Below, piece after piece: positions 19,435 to 29,729 of a DNA stretch of 64,000 nt. Each line of letters starts with the position of its first letter. Positions within the stretch are counted from its first letter, which is position 1. The DNA comes from Ligula intestinalis. Its lineage: Eukaryota; Platyhelminthes; Cestoda; Diphyllobothriidea; Diphyllobothriidae. Under the pieces are notes generated by a model. That model saw nothing but the letters and a program-made list of their open reading frames with translations, was not told where the DNA came from and ran no database searches. A program made the position numbers and the translations under genes. The DNA is taken from the NCBI GenBank assembly GCA_036362985.1, contig JAYGXS010000007.1, positions 7,910,675 to 7,974,674 of the forward strand, given 5' to 3'.

Positions 19435-20771
19435 TCAGGCCATTGTTCGAAGTATTATCGGTTGGTTCAAGAACCTTATATTCCTGTGAATTATCTTCCC
19501 GTTCGAGATTACCAGGCTGGTCTCGCCATTTTTTCTTCTCGAAAGTAATTCTGCCACAAGTTCCCGACGTTTGAGCCGTTCCGCTAGAGAGTACTCCGGC
19601 TGAAAAAAACTTCTTTGTGTGACTAGCGAAGGCTGGTCTTTTTTGATAAGATCAGTTTAACGTGTTCGGTATTTTGCATCACAATTTTTAGAGGTCGTGG
19701 TCGCGGTGTACCTGTGGCCTCGTCAGGTTTTTTTCCGATCCGAAACGATTTCAGAACTGGAAATTCTAAACCTGGCTCGAACAGATCGTTTAGAACACGG
19801 TTGAAGGATGCCATGTCCTCCGCGTTATGGTCTGAACTGACTGAAGTACATTCTTCTAGGCCCTGGACAATAATACAGTGCTGTCGTCCCTGTGGGTGTT
19901 GGAAAACTTTTTCTACAGTGTTTGTCATATTGGCCTCTGTGTGACTCGAGCTCGGGATGGCCGATGTAGATGGTTCCCCAGCATGGGCCTTGTTTCTGTT
20001 GCTATGTGTATTCGGGAAGCCAAACCCTTCGTTGTTGCATGTCATTTCGGTGTTGGACACGGTCTCTAAGTTGGCCTCAGAATCCGTGTCTGGGATCTGG
20101 GAGCTTGGGCTGGCAGTGGGCCTCGAGCTCGGACTGGCTGGAGTCAATATTTCGCCAGTATTGACTTTGCTGTTTTCGCTAGGGGTGCTCGCGAGGTCAG
20201 GCACGGCAGCTTTAGGCACCTTCACGCTGGGTGTTGGCACAGTCTTGCAATTTTTTTTGAGAGCCTTAGGTTTTGGTGGTGGCCCAGCCGTCCCTTTGTT
20301 GTCCACAGCGGGGGTGTTCGAATTTGCCTCCACTGTGGCTGCATGGTCAACTATGGGGGGCTGTACTTTAGGTATAGGTACACGCGTAGGTTTCTGAGGT
20401 GTTCTACACGTAAGCTCGGCAGCTGTCAGGTTTTCTGTTGACACGTGGGTCTGCTGGATAAAAGCTCTCATGCCCTTCATTTCTTCTTCGAGTTTTTCCT
20501 TTGAAACGAGGGTCTGCAGCATAAACTCCTGCATATTTTTTACCACGTCGACAAGTTTATCAAACTTAGAGGCTAGCACATCATATCCGTCGCAATAGTC
20601 TACTACTTGCTTCGGTCGCACCCAATTTGTAAGACTTTTGGATCTTATCTCACACCGTGCGTCAGTGGCGTAATGGTTAGAGACGCGGCTTCGTGAAGAA
20701 GCGGTTTCGAGTTCGAGCCCACCTCGCGTCAAATTTTGCATCTGGCTTCTGGTCTGCATAACTGCGTACAC
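19435..20771 (-). pseudogene. LINE-B ORF1 protein
   Basis: ORF1 of this LINE family: a Pro/Ser/Thr-rich middle (PPPKPKALKKN, ASPSSRPTASPSSQ) and a conserved C-terminal nucleic-acid-binding part (CIIVQGLEE, FPVLKSFRIGKK, RPLKIVMQNTEHVKLIL). After KKTSLR there is an in-frame TAG, then a one-base deletion in a T run. Beyond these the family C-terminus continues (SLAERLKRRELVAELLSRR) to TGA at 19435. The same C-terminal pattern is seen at 55470-55879 and 59155-59738. The first 50 or so residues (SRSRVSNHYATDA) come from antisense tRNA-like sequence at 20658-20730, so the true ORF1 start was probably lost. Confidence 0.75.
20658..20730 (+). mobile_element. tRNA-like sequence (SINE head)
   Basis: A box TGGCGTAATGGTTAGAG and B box GAGTTCGAGCCC are spaced as in a tRNA. 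It is probably a SINE promoter head rather than a functional tRNA, because no complete cloverleaf is evident. It overlaps the 5' end of the LINE-B ORF1 frame in antisense. Confidence 0.5.
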
Positions 20772-20879
20772 AATTGTATTTTCAACACAACAGGATAAGA
20801 TATGCAGTTTTTGTCTTATATACGAGATAGAAAGCCTAAGGCTACGCTTTGCTGATACAATAATTGTGGTTAGAATTTA

Positions 20880-21440
20880 AGCAGCAGAGCTTTGACTGAC
20901 TACTAGGTAACTGTCTCAACTTGTAAACTTAGGTCAGGGTTGATAAACAGGCGTAGCAACCGAGCTAGTTTAGTTTCTAAGTATGCAGTAGGTAAGTTTA
21001 ATACTGGTGTCAACAATATTCAAGTTTATTGCACTGCGTGTCCTAATTCCCCACCCATAAAACCCTATAACCACTGTCTTCGTAGGAAAACATGCAGGGT
21101 GTATGTGGTTAATGGGTGGTCCTACATAAGCAACTGTTGCCAAATTTTTAAAACAAACTTTGTTTTTCCGCTCCCAACAAAATGCGCTATTGCATTACTG
21201 CAAGGACCTCAATTTAACGAGAGCAAAAACACTTGTCCGTTCTCTCAATATAAAGAATTAAAAAGTTTACGCTTTTTATTAATTATTTTCTATCATACAA
21301 CGTGCACAAGCAAGCAGTTTCGGTCCGCAGCGTTTAGCGTAGGAAATCCCTTGGCTATAAACAAACGTTTAATTTGGCCCACCTTGGTCCCATTTTGGCC
21401 CCACTATACTGGTCAAAACTTAACTCTTTTCTATTAAACA
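20880..21440 (+). repeat. Diverged repeat, copy related to 28740-28990
   Basis: 21180-21370 and 28795-28990 share TTAACGAG-like context, TGTC(C/T)GTTCTCT, TACGCTTTTTATTAAT, GCAGTTT and GGATATAAACAAAC-like blocks. A 165-codon frame here has no recognisable motif and is probably spurious. Confidence 0.5.
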
Positions 21441-22025
21441 GCATATTGCACCACAAGTCAAATAAATGAGTAAAATAAACAAACACAAACATGTATTAAA
21501 TCATCCACTGAAATTTTGATCTTCACATTTAACCAGCTATACAATCTACTGTTTTTCTTTTATTTTATATGAACTATTCCTTTAATTATTGTTTTTACTT
21601 TCTACCGATATGCCCCATTCAGTGTAGCCCTGTTACCACTTGCCCCTTAGTATAGAAAGATGGGGTTTTCATGTGATATCGTGAACGCCAATACAAATTT
21701 AACCATTAAATCTTTGTAGGCAGTTGCTTGAACGCCTGTTTGTAAGTTGTAGGAGCATAGGCCCAGTCAACTTCATTGGAGTTCACTACACTTCATAGAT
21801 CATCACTGACGACAGTGAGATTTATTCCAAAAATATCTGCGTTCCAGAATATACCTCTTTTTTCCTAGTGCTTCATTTCCTGAAAACAGGACACACACAG
21901 CATCGTACGCACAATTATGCGTCTCTCGTCCGCAAATTACTTCCGGTGCATATACCAATCGCGGATGTACGCCTTAGGTCAGAAAAGTTATCTATAGTTG
22001 TGGCCCGTGGATGCAGGAACAAATC
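21441..22025. other. No gene recognised
   Basis: AT-rich at first, then mixed sequence leading into the Kunitz signal-peptide exon. Nothing else is supported. Confidence 0.5.
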
Positions 22026-22029
22026 CCCA

Positions 22030-22516
22030 ATGATGATCGCTCTCATCTTTGTTGCTTGCATTCTCTCTGGAATGGCCGTTGAGGGTGAATCATTTTCCAA
22101 AGTTTGGGGAGGCCTCCTTCGTCCTTATGTCGCGTTGCCCAAAATGCTAACACCGACTTCTTTATTTACCTCTATGGAACTTTTTTCCAACGCGTGTGTC
22201 TCCATCTTCGTTTACCGGCCCGGCTAATGAAACTGAGGAACGAGTGTTAAATGAGGGGAGTGGGAGTGGGTGGCGAGTTTAGTCTCTCTAACCACCTAAT
22301 GTATTTGTTTTTTTCTCCTTTTCAGGACGAGTCAACCCCTGTTTCATGCCAACTGATCCGGGTATGTGCCGGGCAAGCATCCGTTAGTATGCGTTCAATC
22401 CCTACTATGGCGGATGCGAGGAATTCATTTACGGTGGCTGTGGCGGCAATTTGAACCGCTTCGAGAGCCTGGAGGAATGTCAGGCAGCCTGTGGTGGACG
22501 CCGTCCTCGAATGTAG
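22030..22516 (+). pseudogene. Secreted Kunitz-type protease inhibitor, two exons, nonsense-mutated
   Basis: Exon 1 (22030-22084) encodes a signal peptide (MMIALIFVACILSGMAVEG) ending at a GT donor. Exon 2 begins at 22326 after TTTTTCTCCTTTTCAG and continues in frame. It encodes one Kunitz domain with all six Cys at exact family spacing (C-8-C-15-C-7-C-12-C-3-C), including [21 protein letters not shown] and NRFESLEEC. The P1 residue after the second Cys is Arg, which in this family favours trypsin-like targets. TAG at 22385-22387 replaces the normally invariant Arg before Tyr, so no full product is made unless this is a sequence error. The stop codon after the domain is at 22514-22516. A signal exon plus single-domain exon is a common flatworm Kunitz layout. 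Confidence 0.85.
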
Positions 22517-22739
22517 GAGGCCCGGTGTGCGGATCTGTGAACGAAGTTGACTTTTACTGTTGTCTTAAATATACTTCTTACGTGAAAACATCTATGGGTT
22601 TTTTGTCAACATTTGTTTGCTTGGATCGACAGATTTTTTGATGAGAGCACAGCGAATTCTGGAATAATATTCAGCCGAAGATATTGTAGTTGGTGTTGAC
22701 AGGGGGAAAGCTTATTTCTAAGTTCGTAAATGAACTTTC

Positions 22740-22960
22740 ATTGATCGCGAACACAACTCACTCGTCCCGTTCTGCCTTGGAGTTCATTGTTGACCCCTGC
22801 CAGCAGCCGCGTGGCTGATAGTAGTCTGGGCAGATAGCATTGCCAACAAGAACCAGGGGAACTGGAATGTGGCCGTTTCTGACGCATTAGTAGTTGTCAG
22901 CCAGCCCCACCCAACCCCAGGTAGTAGAGCGGGACGAGTGATTTCCGTTAGCAATCAATG
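22740..22960 (-). mobile_element. SINE-like element body, inverted copy
   Basis: The reverse complement matches 23090-23270: CATTCCAG, TGGCAAT(G)CTATC, CAGCCGC.CG, AAGGCAGA. It is the inverted partner of the neighbouring tandem copies. Confidence 0.55.
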
Positions 22961-22964
22961 AACG

Positions 22965-23345
22965 TTTATCAAATAGTGTCAATGACTCCCGATTTAAGGT
23001 GGCAAGAAAACGAGCTCTAGGTTCAACGGTTAGAGCGTTAGAGTTCTAATCAAAAGGTCTCGGAGTTGAGCCTTGAGTGGGTAAAGCTGGATATGACCGG
23101 CTGACGATGGTTAACAAGCAAGAAATGACCATTCCAGCCCCCCTTGTCTTTGCCGGCAATACTATCTTCCCAGGCTACTAGCCGCTGTGCGGCTGCTATC
23201 AGGACCCGAGAAATGAGACCCAAGGCAGAGTGGAGCAAGTGGGTTCCGTAAGCGATCGGTGAACGTTTATCAAAGAGTGTCAACGTCTTCAGATCCAAAG
23301 TGGCAAGACAACGAGCTCTTGGCTCAGTCGTTAGAACTTTAGACT
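22965..23345 (+). mobile_element. tRNA-derived SINE, tandem copies
   Basis: A unit of about 290 bp repeats in tandem. AACGTTTATCAAATAGTGTCAA followed by TGGCAAGAAAACGAGCTC (22975-23030) recurs at 23262-23320. The tRNA-like head has GGTTCAACGGTTAGAGCG and TCTCGGAGTTGAGCC. The body ends near GATCGGTGAACG. No coding capacity. Confidence 0.6.
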
Positions 23346-23349
23346 TCTT

Positions 23350-23520
23350 ACGCTGCGAGCAGCAGATGGCACAGTGGTCAGAGCGTTAGGCTTTTTACTA
23401 GCAAGGTCGCATGTTTGAACCTCGGGGGTTCGCTACCCCTGGAGTTGTGTATGCCTGGTTAGTTGGCTGATCACGACTAATAATTCTGAAATAGCCATTC
23501 CGGTGTAGTGACACTGAAGT
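23350..23520 (+). mobile_element. tRNA-derived SINE copy
   Basis: The head has TGGCACAGTGGTCAGAGCG (A box) and GTCGCATGTTTGAACCTC (B box). The body has GGCTGATCACGACTAATAAT and AGCCATTCC like its neighbours. Confidence 0.55.
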
Positions 23521-23526
23521 GCCTCT

Positions 23527-23745
23527 TTATTTTACTTGGTTAAATATGCCTGGCATTAGGTTAAAAGCGTTCAAATAAGACTTTGAACAAGCTCGTGCTT
23601 TTATCCGCAAAGGACTTTGCTCAAATTTACTGGTTCCTAAACGTTGGGACACTCCTTTATCAGGTTCTTGGTTAGGTTGTTCCGTATCCCACACCAATCT
23701 ACCTTTTCTTTGTCGGTCCCTTAAGTTCCGACACATATTCGAGCA
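23527..23745 (-). other. Possible exon, unrecognised
   Basis: A 70-codon open frame on the minus strand rich in Arg, Lys and Gln (RNLRDRQRKGRLVWDTEQPN) ends next to a GTAAAA that could be a donor. No family was recognised and it may be chance. Confidence 0.2.
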
Positions 23746-23911
23746 TTTTTAGTGTCTCCAAGCCTCTGTCTATTGATCCACATTCTGTTCGGCGTTTATA
23801 TCAAAACATTTAAAATAAGATGACGATTAAAAGCACTTACCCAAAAGGGAATTTTTGGATGGTATTTCCTATGAAGACGGTCAGGAAGGCCATAATTAGA
23901 AATTCCTTCAG

Positions 23912-24076
23912 ACAGCGAACCATATTGTCAAGCAAAAAGGACGTCCGCAACCAAAGTTGGATATTGTTACTTTAAAGATAAATCAAAAAACACTTTCTAT
24001 TATTGGTTACTTCACTAAAAACGATTTAATTAAATATCCAGCTGATGAATTTTTGTGCGTGCTACCACTTTTCAAG
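23912..24076 (+). other. Possible 55-codon internal exon, unrecognised
   Basis: A 165-nt frame is open from an acceptor-like AATTCCTTCAG to a good donor (CAAG, then GTAAGG). It encodes KQKGRPQPKLDIVTLKINQK and DLIKYPADEFLCVLPLFK, a composition like real protein. I do not recognise it, and no flanking exon was found. Confidence 0.3.
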
Positions 24077-24079
24077 GTA

Positions 24080-25685
24080 AGGTTAAAATGAAAATGGAGA
24101 TTTTGGCAATTTTCTAATGTACCTTTAGATAAATGATTCAATTTGACTGGAAATAAAAGCAACTCATTTTTCTCTTTGTGTTAAAGTATCTTCCGCCACA
24201 GTCGATTACTTGAAGGATCTGCTATAAGCTTGCAAATGCAAGATATTGATAAACTTATTATTTTTTGTCTGTTCTGTTTCTAAGAAACATATAAACTGAA
24301 ATTCTAGTCTACTGAAAAGTATATTTCTATATGACTTAGATGTTATAAAATTTGTGCTACCTTGCCTTCACATTAACACGTATGGGCCGTTTTGGTTACG
24401 TCCCAACTAATCAATGTGCTAAAACAAAATGTGGTCAAAAATTTATATTACTGCATTTTGGCAAGAAACTTCACAGGTATGCAAGACATACTTTTAAAAC
24501 TGAAATCGTGACATCTTTCTGGAAATAAATGCGATTCCTGAAAATTGATTTCACTTGCACTTGACCTATTTCGGACATAATTTGTCGGTTCTGGAGGGAA
24601 AGCGTATTGAAACTTTTCTTGGTTTTTTGGGTTTCTCTCATCAGCTTGTCATGCCTAAGCCCACGTCATTCACCTACCGAGACTCGAAGGCGGAATTCCA
24701 TCGATATAACCATTGAGTAATGGACGCATTGTCTTGCCGATTTAGATCAGAAATATTTTGAGAGAGAGAAAGAAATATGCTTTATTTTGAAGGTATGTAG
24801 TGTCATTGCCTACCCAATGCCTGGCCTTTCTGGCATGACCTCAATCCGTCTAGACCTCAAGGTTGTGGCGGCCGCTAAACTTACTGGCGCGCGTGACGTG
24901 GACCACCCACTTCGATGTCCACCCACACGCTGTCCAACCAACCACAGGCCGTCCTAACCAATGAATGCTCTCTCTCTCTGTCTACTGGCCTGACTGCTCT
25001 CAAACTGGCGCTTGGGACCCGATCAATCTCCTTGGTGGTCGTGTTCTCCTAAGTCAGATTTCGTCCATGTTTTCTCCTTTCCTCTGTTTACACAATATAC
25101 TCTTACTTCTACTTTGGCCTTTACCGACTTCTCTTCTCTACTAAGTAACCATGGTCTGAAGGTCACAGTTGCTGGGTTTGACTAACGTAACCCCCTGCGA
25201 TAAGTAAATAACCAAAATATCGGCAAAATATGCCTCCTTTCACGGATATCGACACATAAGGTAAGTTAAAAGGTCATCGAATACTCAAAAACTAATGGAT
25301 TACATGATATCCACATCTGTTTCGGAGGCAGGTTGGATTTCAACTTCGGAAGCTACGTTTTTTCACACGTGATGTAACGTACTAGGGATGGGAGTACAGA
25401 GTGCTGGTATGCCGATGCACAGCGAGACGAAAGCTTCGGCGCGTAATGCGGGAAGTCATCACAGCCATTAGTTCCGCATGGAGAGGATGACCGACCTCCC
25501 TAGAAATGCGATCAGCAAATTGCTTGAGGTTCTGCAACTATCCCCATGTTTAACTTGAAAAGTATATTTTGCAACCATTTTTTTGGCAATTTGTCATCGG
25601 GTCTGTACAATTGTGTGAATAATGTAAATAGCAGAGTTGGAAAGGGTAAGTAAATTTCCTATGATAAAAATTCGTCGTTTTCACA
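24080..25685. other. No gene; possible retroposon 3' end near 24760-25100
   Basis: The minus strand near 24790-24760 reads AATAAAGCATATTTC followed by a CTCTCTC run, which looks like a retroposon 3' end whose body may be the GC-rich 24840-25060. The rest is AT-rich with nothing recognised. Confidence 0.3.
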
Positions 25686-25689
25686 CCGC

Positions 25690-26310
25690 CTCAATGGCAA
25701 CATCGGTTTGTAGAGGTCTTTGCACTGGGAAAGGGGGGAAATTTGGATAGGCTGTGGGAGGGTGGGAACGCCATGCAATCGGCACCCGACGTCGGCGTCG
25801 GTCATGGAAGAGAGGATGGCTGTATTAGCGTCTTCTGGCAACACAACACTGGATACATTAGCTATATAATCACGGCCTCAGCTGTTGCTAGCACTCGTTG
25901 GCGTAGGCCCTTGCAAAAGATTGGCTGGTGTCCGGTAGACAATCTGAAATTCTTCGTTGGTGATAAGTACCAACAGGATGGTCGAGAATGGAACTCGAGA
26001 ATGATCTAGGCTCACCTTTACTTGGCCAAGCCGATATGTGCTCACATGCCCCCATTCCAGGCATCGCATTGTTTGACCAATATATCCTGCTCCACAGGAG
26101 CAGAGTAAAGACTGAATGCACATCAATTTGGCATTTTATGGGATTCGGTCTTTACCTTCCCAGCTAATGTGAGGTAAGTGCTTGAAGAATAGGCGTAACT
26201 TCGCCGCGGAGAAAGCGTTTTTGATTGCTGCCTTCAGACATCGTTTTATCAGCTCGCTTGTTGTGTCCTTTAAGAAAGGAAGTCTTATAAACAATTTGAT
26301 GAACGTGTGG
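25690..26310 (-). pseudogene. PLE-5, linker and GIY-YIG nuclease
   Basis: The minus strand gives FIRLPFLKDTTSELIKRCLK, AFSAAKLRLFF, a TAA, then CIQSLLCSCGAGYIGQT and the nuclease tail (EEFQIVYRTPANLLQG). A frameshift and more decayed family sequence follow (LPEDANTAILSSM) near 25830-25700. It is closest to PLE-1. The RT palm is absent, so this is a 3' fragment. Confidence 0.8.
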
Positions 26311-26319
26311 CGGTCCTGA

Positions 26320-26800
26320 GATTGGCGCTATTATCGCTGGCTCATGATTTTTTTGCCCACCAACTGTCGGCACCTGTGACTGCCCGTCTCTTCCTACTTT
26401 TCGAGCTATCGGCATGATCCGCCTCTCAGTCGAGTGATGCTTCCAGCTCGGGTTGATGCCTTGCCTTTGGCCTAGCGGTCTGTGCACTTTTTCCTGGGGG
26501 GGGGGACGTTCACGGATCCCGCAAGCCTGCGCAGAGGCATATAGCACACACATTTTAACTGGATTGTCTACTATGAGGAACGTGTTTCTGCAGAACATTG
26601 TGCTAGCTCCTTTCCTACAGGATATTGTCCAACCTAATCAGCTTTGCTGATTTCTGACTTGGGGAACCTTCTGTAGTCAACGATCACTCCTTTCGACAAA
26701 CACTCCCCTATCGTTAGCAGAACTTACTCATTCCGGTATCCCTTGGTGCTCGCTCTCGAACCATGCCATCAGCCGCATGATGGTTAATGGTGTAAGCAGA
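26320..26800. other. No gene recognised
   Basis: A 95-codon minus-strand frame (26598-26316) has no recognisable domain and is judged doubtful. Confidence 0.4.
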
Positions 26801-26809
26801 GCGAAATTA

Positions 26810-27720
26810 CCGACAAGGATATGGAAGACTGGAAAAGCCATTTATTAGTCAACATATGATCGACATGCCTGACTTCGCGCCTACAATCAGGACAGGTTAC
26901 TGCACAAGGGGCCGGAGAGTACAGCAAAAAAGATTTAACCACGAACTCGTAAGGATCCTATGTTTATTACTTATTTAAACCTTGCTGAATTTCTGTCGGA
27001 ATCAATCCTTGTATATTAGGTAGGATTCGAAATGCCGGTTTATTTATCACCAAGGGAATGCGGGCCATATAATTGGCTACCGAAGCGGAGAAGAGGGGGT
27101 GTGATTCCAAACTCTGCATTCGAACTGCATTGTAGAGGGTTGGACTTGCCGCGCCTTCCGTCTGATACGACACAGATGACGACAAGCAAATAATTACTGG
27201 CACTCAATGCAATTTACCCGGGCACCATTCGAGATCATGGTGCCTACTTGACAAATGGCACTTTGTTGACAGTAATTAATGTCGACCCGGATTTACGACG
27301 TCATTTCGGCCAAAAAATTGCTCTAGAAAATTTAATAGCACTTCCGGTGCCTCATTCAGTTTGACGTACACCGCCGATATGGGCAATTATCGGCAGAAAA
27401 AGAGAAAATTCCCAGTCATTTTACTGCGTTTTTTAATGTCAGTTGAGTATTTCCTAACAAAACTGAATAGCTTTAAAGTCAGCAGGAGGAATTTGGCTTT
27501 CGGAAAACCCATGTTTTTATATCGGTGTATTATGACTGATTATGTATGTGCCCTGAATAAGAGTTCATTATATATCAAATCTTTATTATTACTTATGTGA
27601 TTTAAGTAGGTATTTTTAAGTAAGTGTTAGTGTTAGTCTAATCGATTCCCCTAGTTCGAGTTCAGTTCGCCAATTTATCAGCGGTAGGTTACCAAACTCA
27701 TAAGATCCAATGATTTTTAA
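26810..27720 (+). repeat. Diverged direct repeat, copy 1 (copy 2 at 31365-32260)
   Basis: Collinear anchors with 31365-32260 include CTTGCTGAATT, TTCGAAATGCC, CTTATTTATC.CCAAGGGA, TGTAGAGGGT.GGACTTGC, CACTTCCGGTGC, GGCAATTATC, GTGTATTATG.CTGATTAT and GTTAGTGT. Spacing is conserved over about 900 bp. No protein is encoded. Confidence 0.7.
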
Positions 27721-28525
27721 AGGGAACTCCCTATTACTCAAATGCTGCGGTGCCAGAAGTCTTACAGCAACAAAGTAGTAGTCGCTCTTCACAATAGGGC
27801 ACATTGCGATTAATAAAAGGTTACAAAATTTTATAGAAATACCAGCTTTTTTGAAAGACAAAATAATCCGGAAAAGTGGTAATCGGGCGTACTAGATAAA
27901 CTAAATTTTAACACATAGAGGAAGACTGTTTATGCAAAACCACCGAGTGAATAAAGCAGCAAAAGAAAAATTACGTTAAAAATTAATCCCTTTGTGAAAT
28001 GTTTGTATACATATGGGAGCTCAAGGGCGAAAGCCTTCTTCCCTTAATAAAGAGACTTATATGCTTCCATATTACGTGGAATGTAATCTGTGGCTATTAC
28101 CAAACACCCCAAATTTCGAGAATGTATCCCACGTGCGGACATGCGGGTCAGTGACTTATAAGTTTCAATGTAATGGTCATGTGCAATTGTAAACGTACCA
28201 TTTTTTACTATACTAAGAGTAACTTCCTTCTGCCACATTCTTGTGTGATTATTTTGGGATTTCGATGGCGAAGAGGGTAAACTCCTCCTTAAAATGCTTA
28301 TTTTAAACATTATTTCTTATGCAAACATGCCAACCCGTTGCTGAAGGAAATTAACCTCTCTAAAATATTCGTGAATGAATATAGCTAAGATTGATTTAAA
28401 AAATTTTACAAAAAGCAAGCTCTTGAAAAAGAGCTAAATTTGTATATTTTGGCGTCGGATGTCTGTGTACTTTATTTTTTTTTGAAAATTAAATCAAGAT
28501 CTGAATGGGAAATTTTGGCTAAACA
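27720..28525 (+). repeat. Diverged direct repeat, copy 2 of the 15750-16740 unit
   Basis: Collinear with 15750-16740 apart from a small insertion at 28015-28057. It abuts the other long repeat (26810-27720), so the two may be parts of one larger old element. Confidence 0.65.
28015..28057 (+). mobile_element. Minimal LINE 3'-end insertion (about 42 bp)
   Basis: GGGAGCTCAAGGGCGAAAG and CCTTCTTCCCTTAATAAAG match the 3' end of LINE-D at 62728-62764. It interrupts sequence that is continuous in the paralogous copy near 16045. This is an extremely 5'-truncated LINE copy. Confidence 0.7.
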
Positions 28526-28739
28526 GTCTCGCTATGTCCCGCGACAACTCGCGCAAATGTGTTATTTTAACTGTCTTCAACTTCACATTGGCTGTACAAT
28601 AGATTTATTTACCCTATACTTACAGGTCCCTCCAGGGAATTCCTCGCCTGAAACCCTCCAAGTATGCAATTTACATTCAATAAAGGATCTATTAAATAAC
28701 AGCCTTATAAGTGTATTACTCAATTTTATGGCACAAAAC

Positions 28740-28995
28740 TTGGCAGATTTGCAAAGTAGATTTTTTTAAAATTAATTTGCTTTCCTATTCAAAAATAATA
28801 ATGTGCAATCTCATAATTAAACTAAACTCGATTTTATGAACGCAAAACAAAATTGTCTGTTCTCTGAACGTATAAAAATAAAAGTTTCCGCTTTTTATTA
28901 ATGTCCTTTTTATAGTATAACACGCAGTAACATGCAGTTTTTTTCCACGGCGTTTAATAACGTAGTAAATTACTTGGATATAAACAAACCCTGCC
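28740..28995 (+). repeat. Diverged repeat, copy related to 21130-21370
   Basis: See 20880-21440; the CGCTTTTTATTAAT and GGATATAAACAAAC blocks are shared in order. Confidence 0.5.
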
Positions 28996-29293
28996 AGCAC
29001 TAGCCCTGCCTATCCCCGTCTAACTTCTGGGGCTGTGTTCCCGTCTTAGCGGGACTTTTAACCCGTCCACCCCGTCGGCGGAAAAAATGTTCGCAGCGGG
29101 ACGCCCCTTTTTTCATTTTTATTCCCCTTTCCCAATTTCGTTTCCCGCAAGAAGAACCTTGCTGGCCCCCCACCTTCCACCCGTGATCACGAAGATAACA
29201 ATCCCGCACGAAGTATTTTGTAAAAAGGCAGGGGACGCAGTGTACTAGATGTGAAATTTGTATTATTAGTACAAATGGGAAATCTAAACCTAA

Positions 29294-29640
29294 TCAATGA
29301 ATTGTATTTCTATGTACAGTAGTCTCACTGGCTCTGTCGATCACCCTCACTTTTTCAAAGGTGAAGTAGTCGTTGAAATGTTTCACGTTACAATAGGGCC
29401 AGGACAGCTTGTCTTTACGATTGATTGCGAGTTGATGTTCGTGCAATCTTGTGCTCAGGTGTTTGCTCGTTTTACCAGCATACCTCGCATCGCAATGTTT
29501 GCATGGTATGCTGTAGACCACGGCTGCTTGCATCTTCCTGGCAGCGGATACTCGGGCTTCATGATTTGCCGTCTGATTTTGAAATCTGGTTTATGCGCCA
29601 TTCTGATCCCAAAAGAACTTAGGATTTGGGGATCGGCAGA
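29294..29640 (-). pseudogene. PLE-6, GIY-YIG nuclease fragment (third PLE subfamily)
   Basis: The minus strand reads FGIRMAHKPDFKIRRQIMKP, a frameshift, then VVYSIPCKHCDARYAGKT and LSTRLHEHQLAINRKDKLS. PCKHCDARYAGKT is the YIG half of the nuclease with paired Cys, and RLHEHQLAI is the helix with the catalytic Arg. Only the linker and nuclease start remain, and a frameshift separates them. The motif differs from PLE-1 and PLE-2 types. Confidence 0.8.
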
Positions 29641-29729
29641 GCCAGTGGGGAAATTACCAGGCTAGTCCTCGAGAGTTGGTCCTCAACAGGCACACTAAAC
29701 CGAGCCACCGCTTTAAATTCCGTCGACCG

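Larger units (their letters stand above)
17713..20771 (-). mobile_element. CR1/Jockey-type LINE (LINE-B, family A), internally deleted
   Basis: On the minus strand the order is ORF1 (20771-19435), ORF2 endonuclease and RT start (19366-17927), and a 3' UTR. The UTR has GGGAGTTCAAAGG and TTCCCTCAATAAAA and ends in a CCTGA pentamer tail (about 17713-17747). The same 3' end closes the LINE at 35760-35839. Most of the RT between the SSGPDDIP block and the 3' UTR is missing, over 1 kb by comparison with 33890-35557, so the copy cannot move by itself. Confidence 0.85.

Noticed and set aside
19714..20397. Plus-strand open frames of 64-146 codons opposite LINE-B ORF1
   Set aside because: They are antisense shadows of the ORF1 coding sequence.
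20658..20730. A functional tRNA gene
   Set aside because: A and B boxes are present, but I could not draw a full acceptor stem and anticodon arm. SINE heads look the same.
20940..21437. A 165-codon open frame on the plus strand
   Set aside because: Part of it lies in a diverged repeat shared with 28795-28990, where the frame is not kept. No motif.
22965..23345. A CRISPR array or bacterial repeat locus
   Set aside because: The repeats are about 290 bp with tRNA-like heads in a clearly eukaryotic sequence. No short spaced repeats exist.
26164..26598. A 144-codon minus-strand protein
   Set aside because: Its C-terminal third is PLE-5 linker read in the wrong frame. The N-terminal part has no recognisable family.
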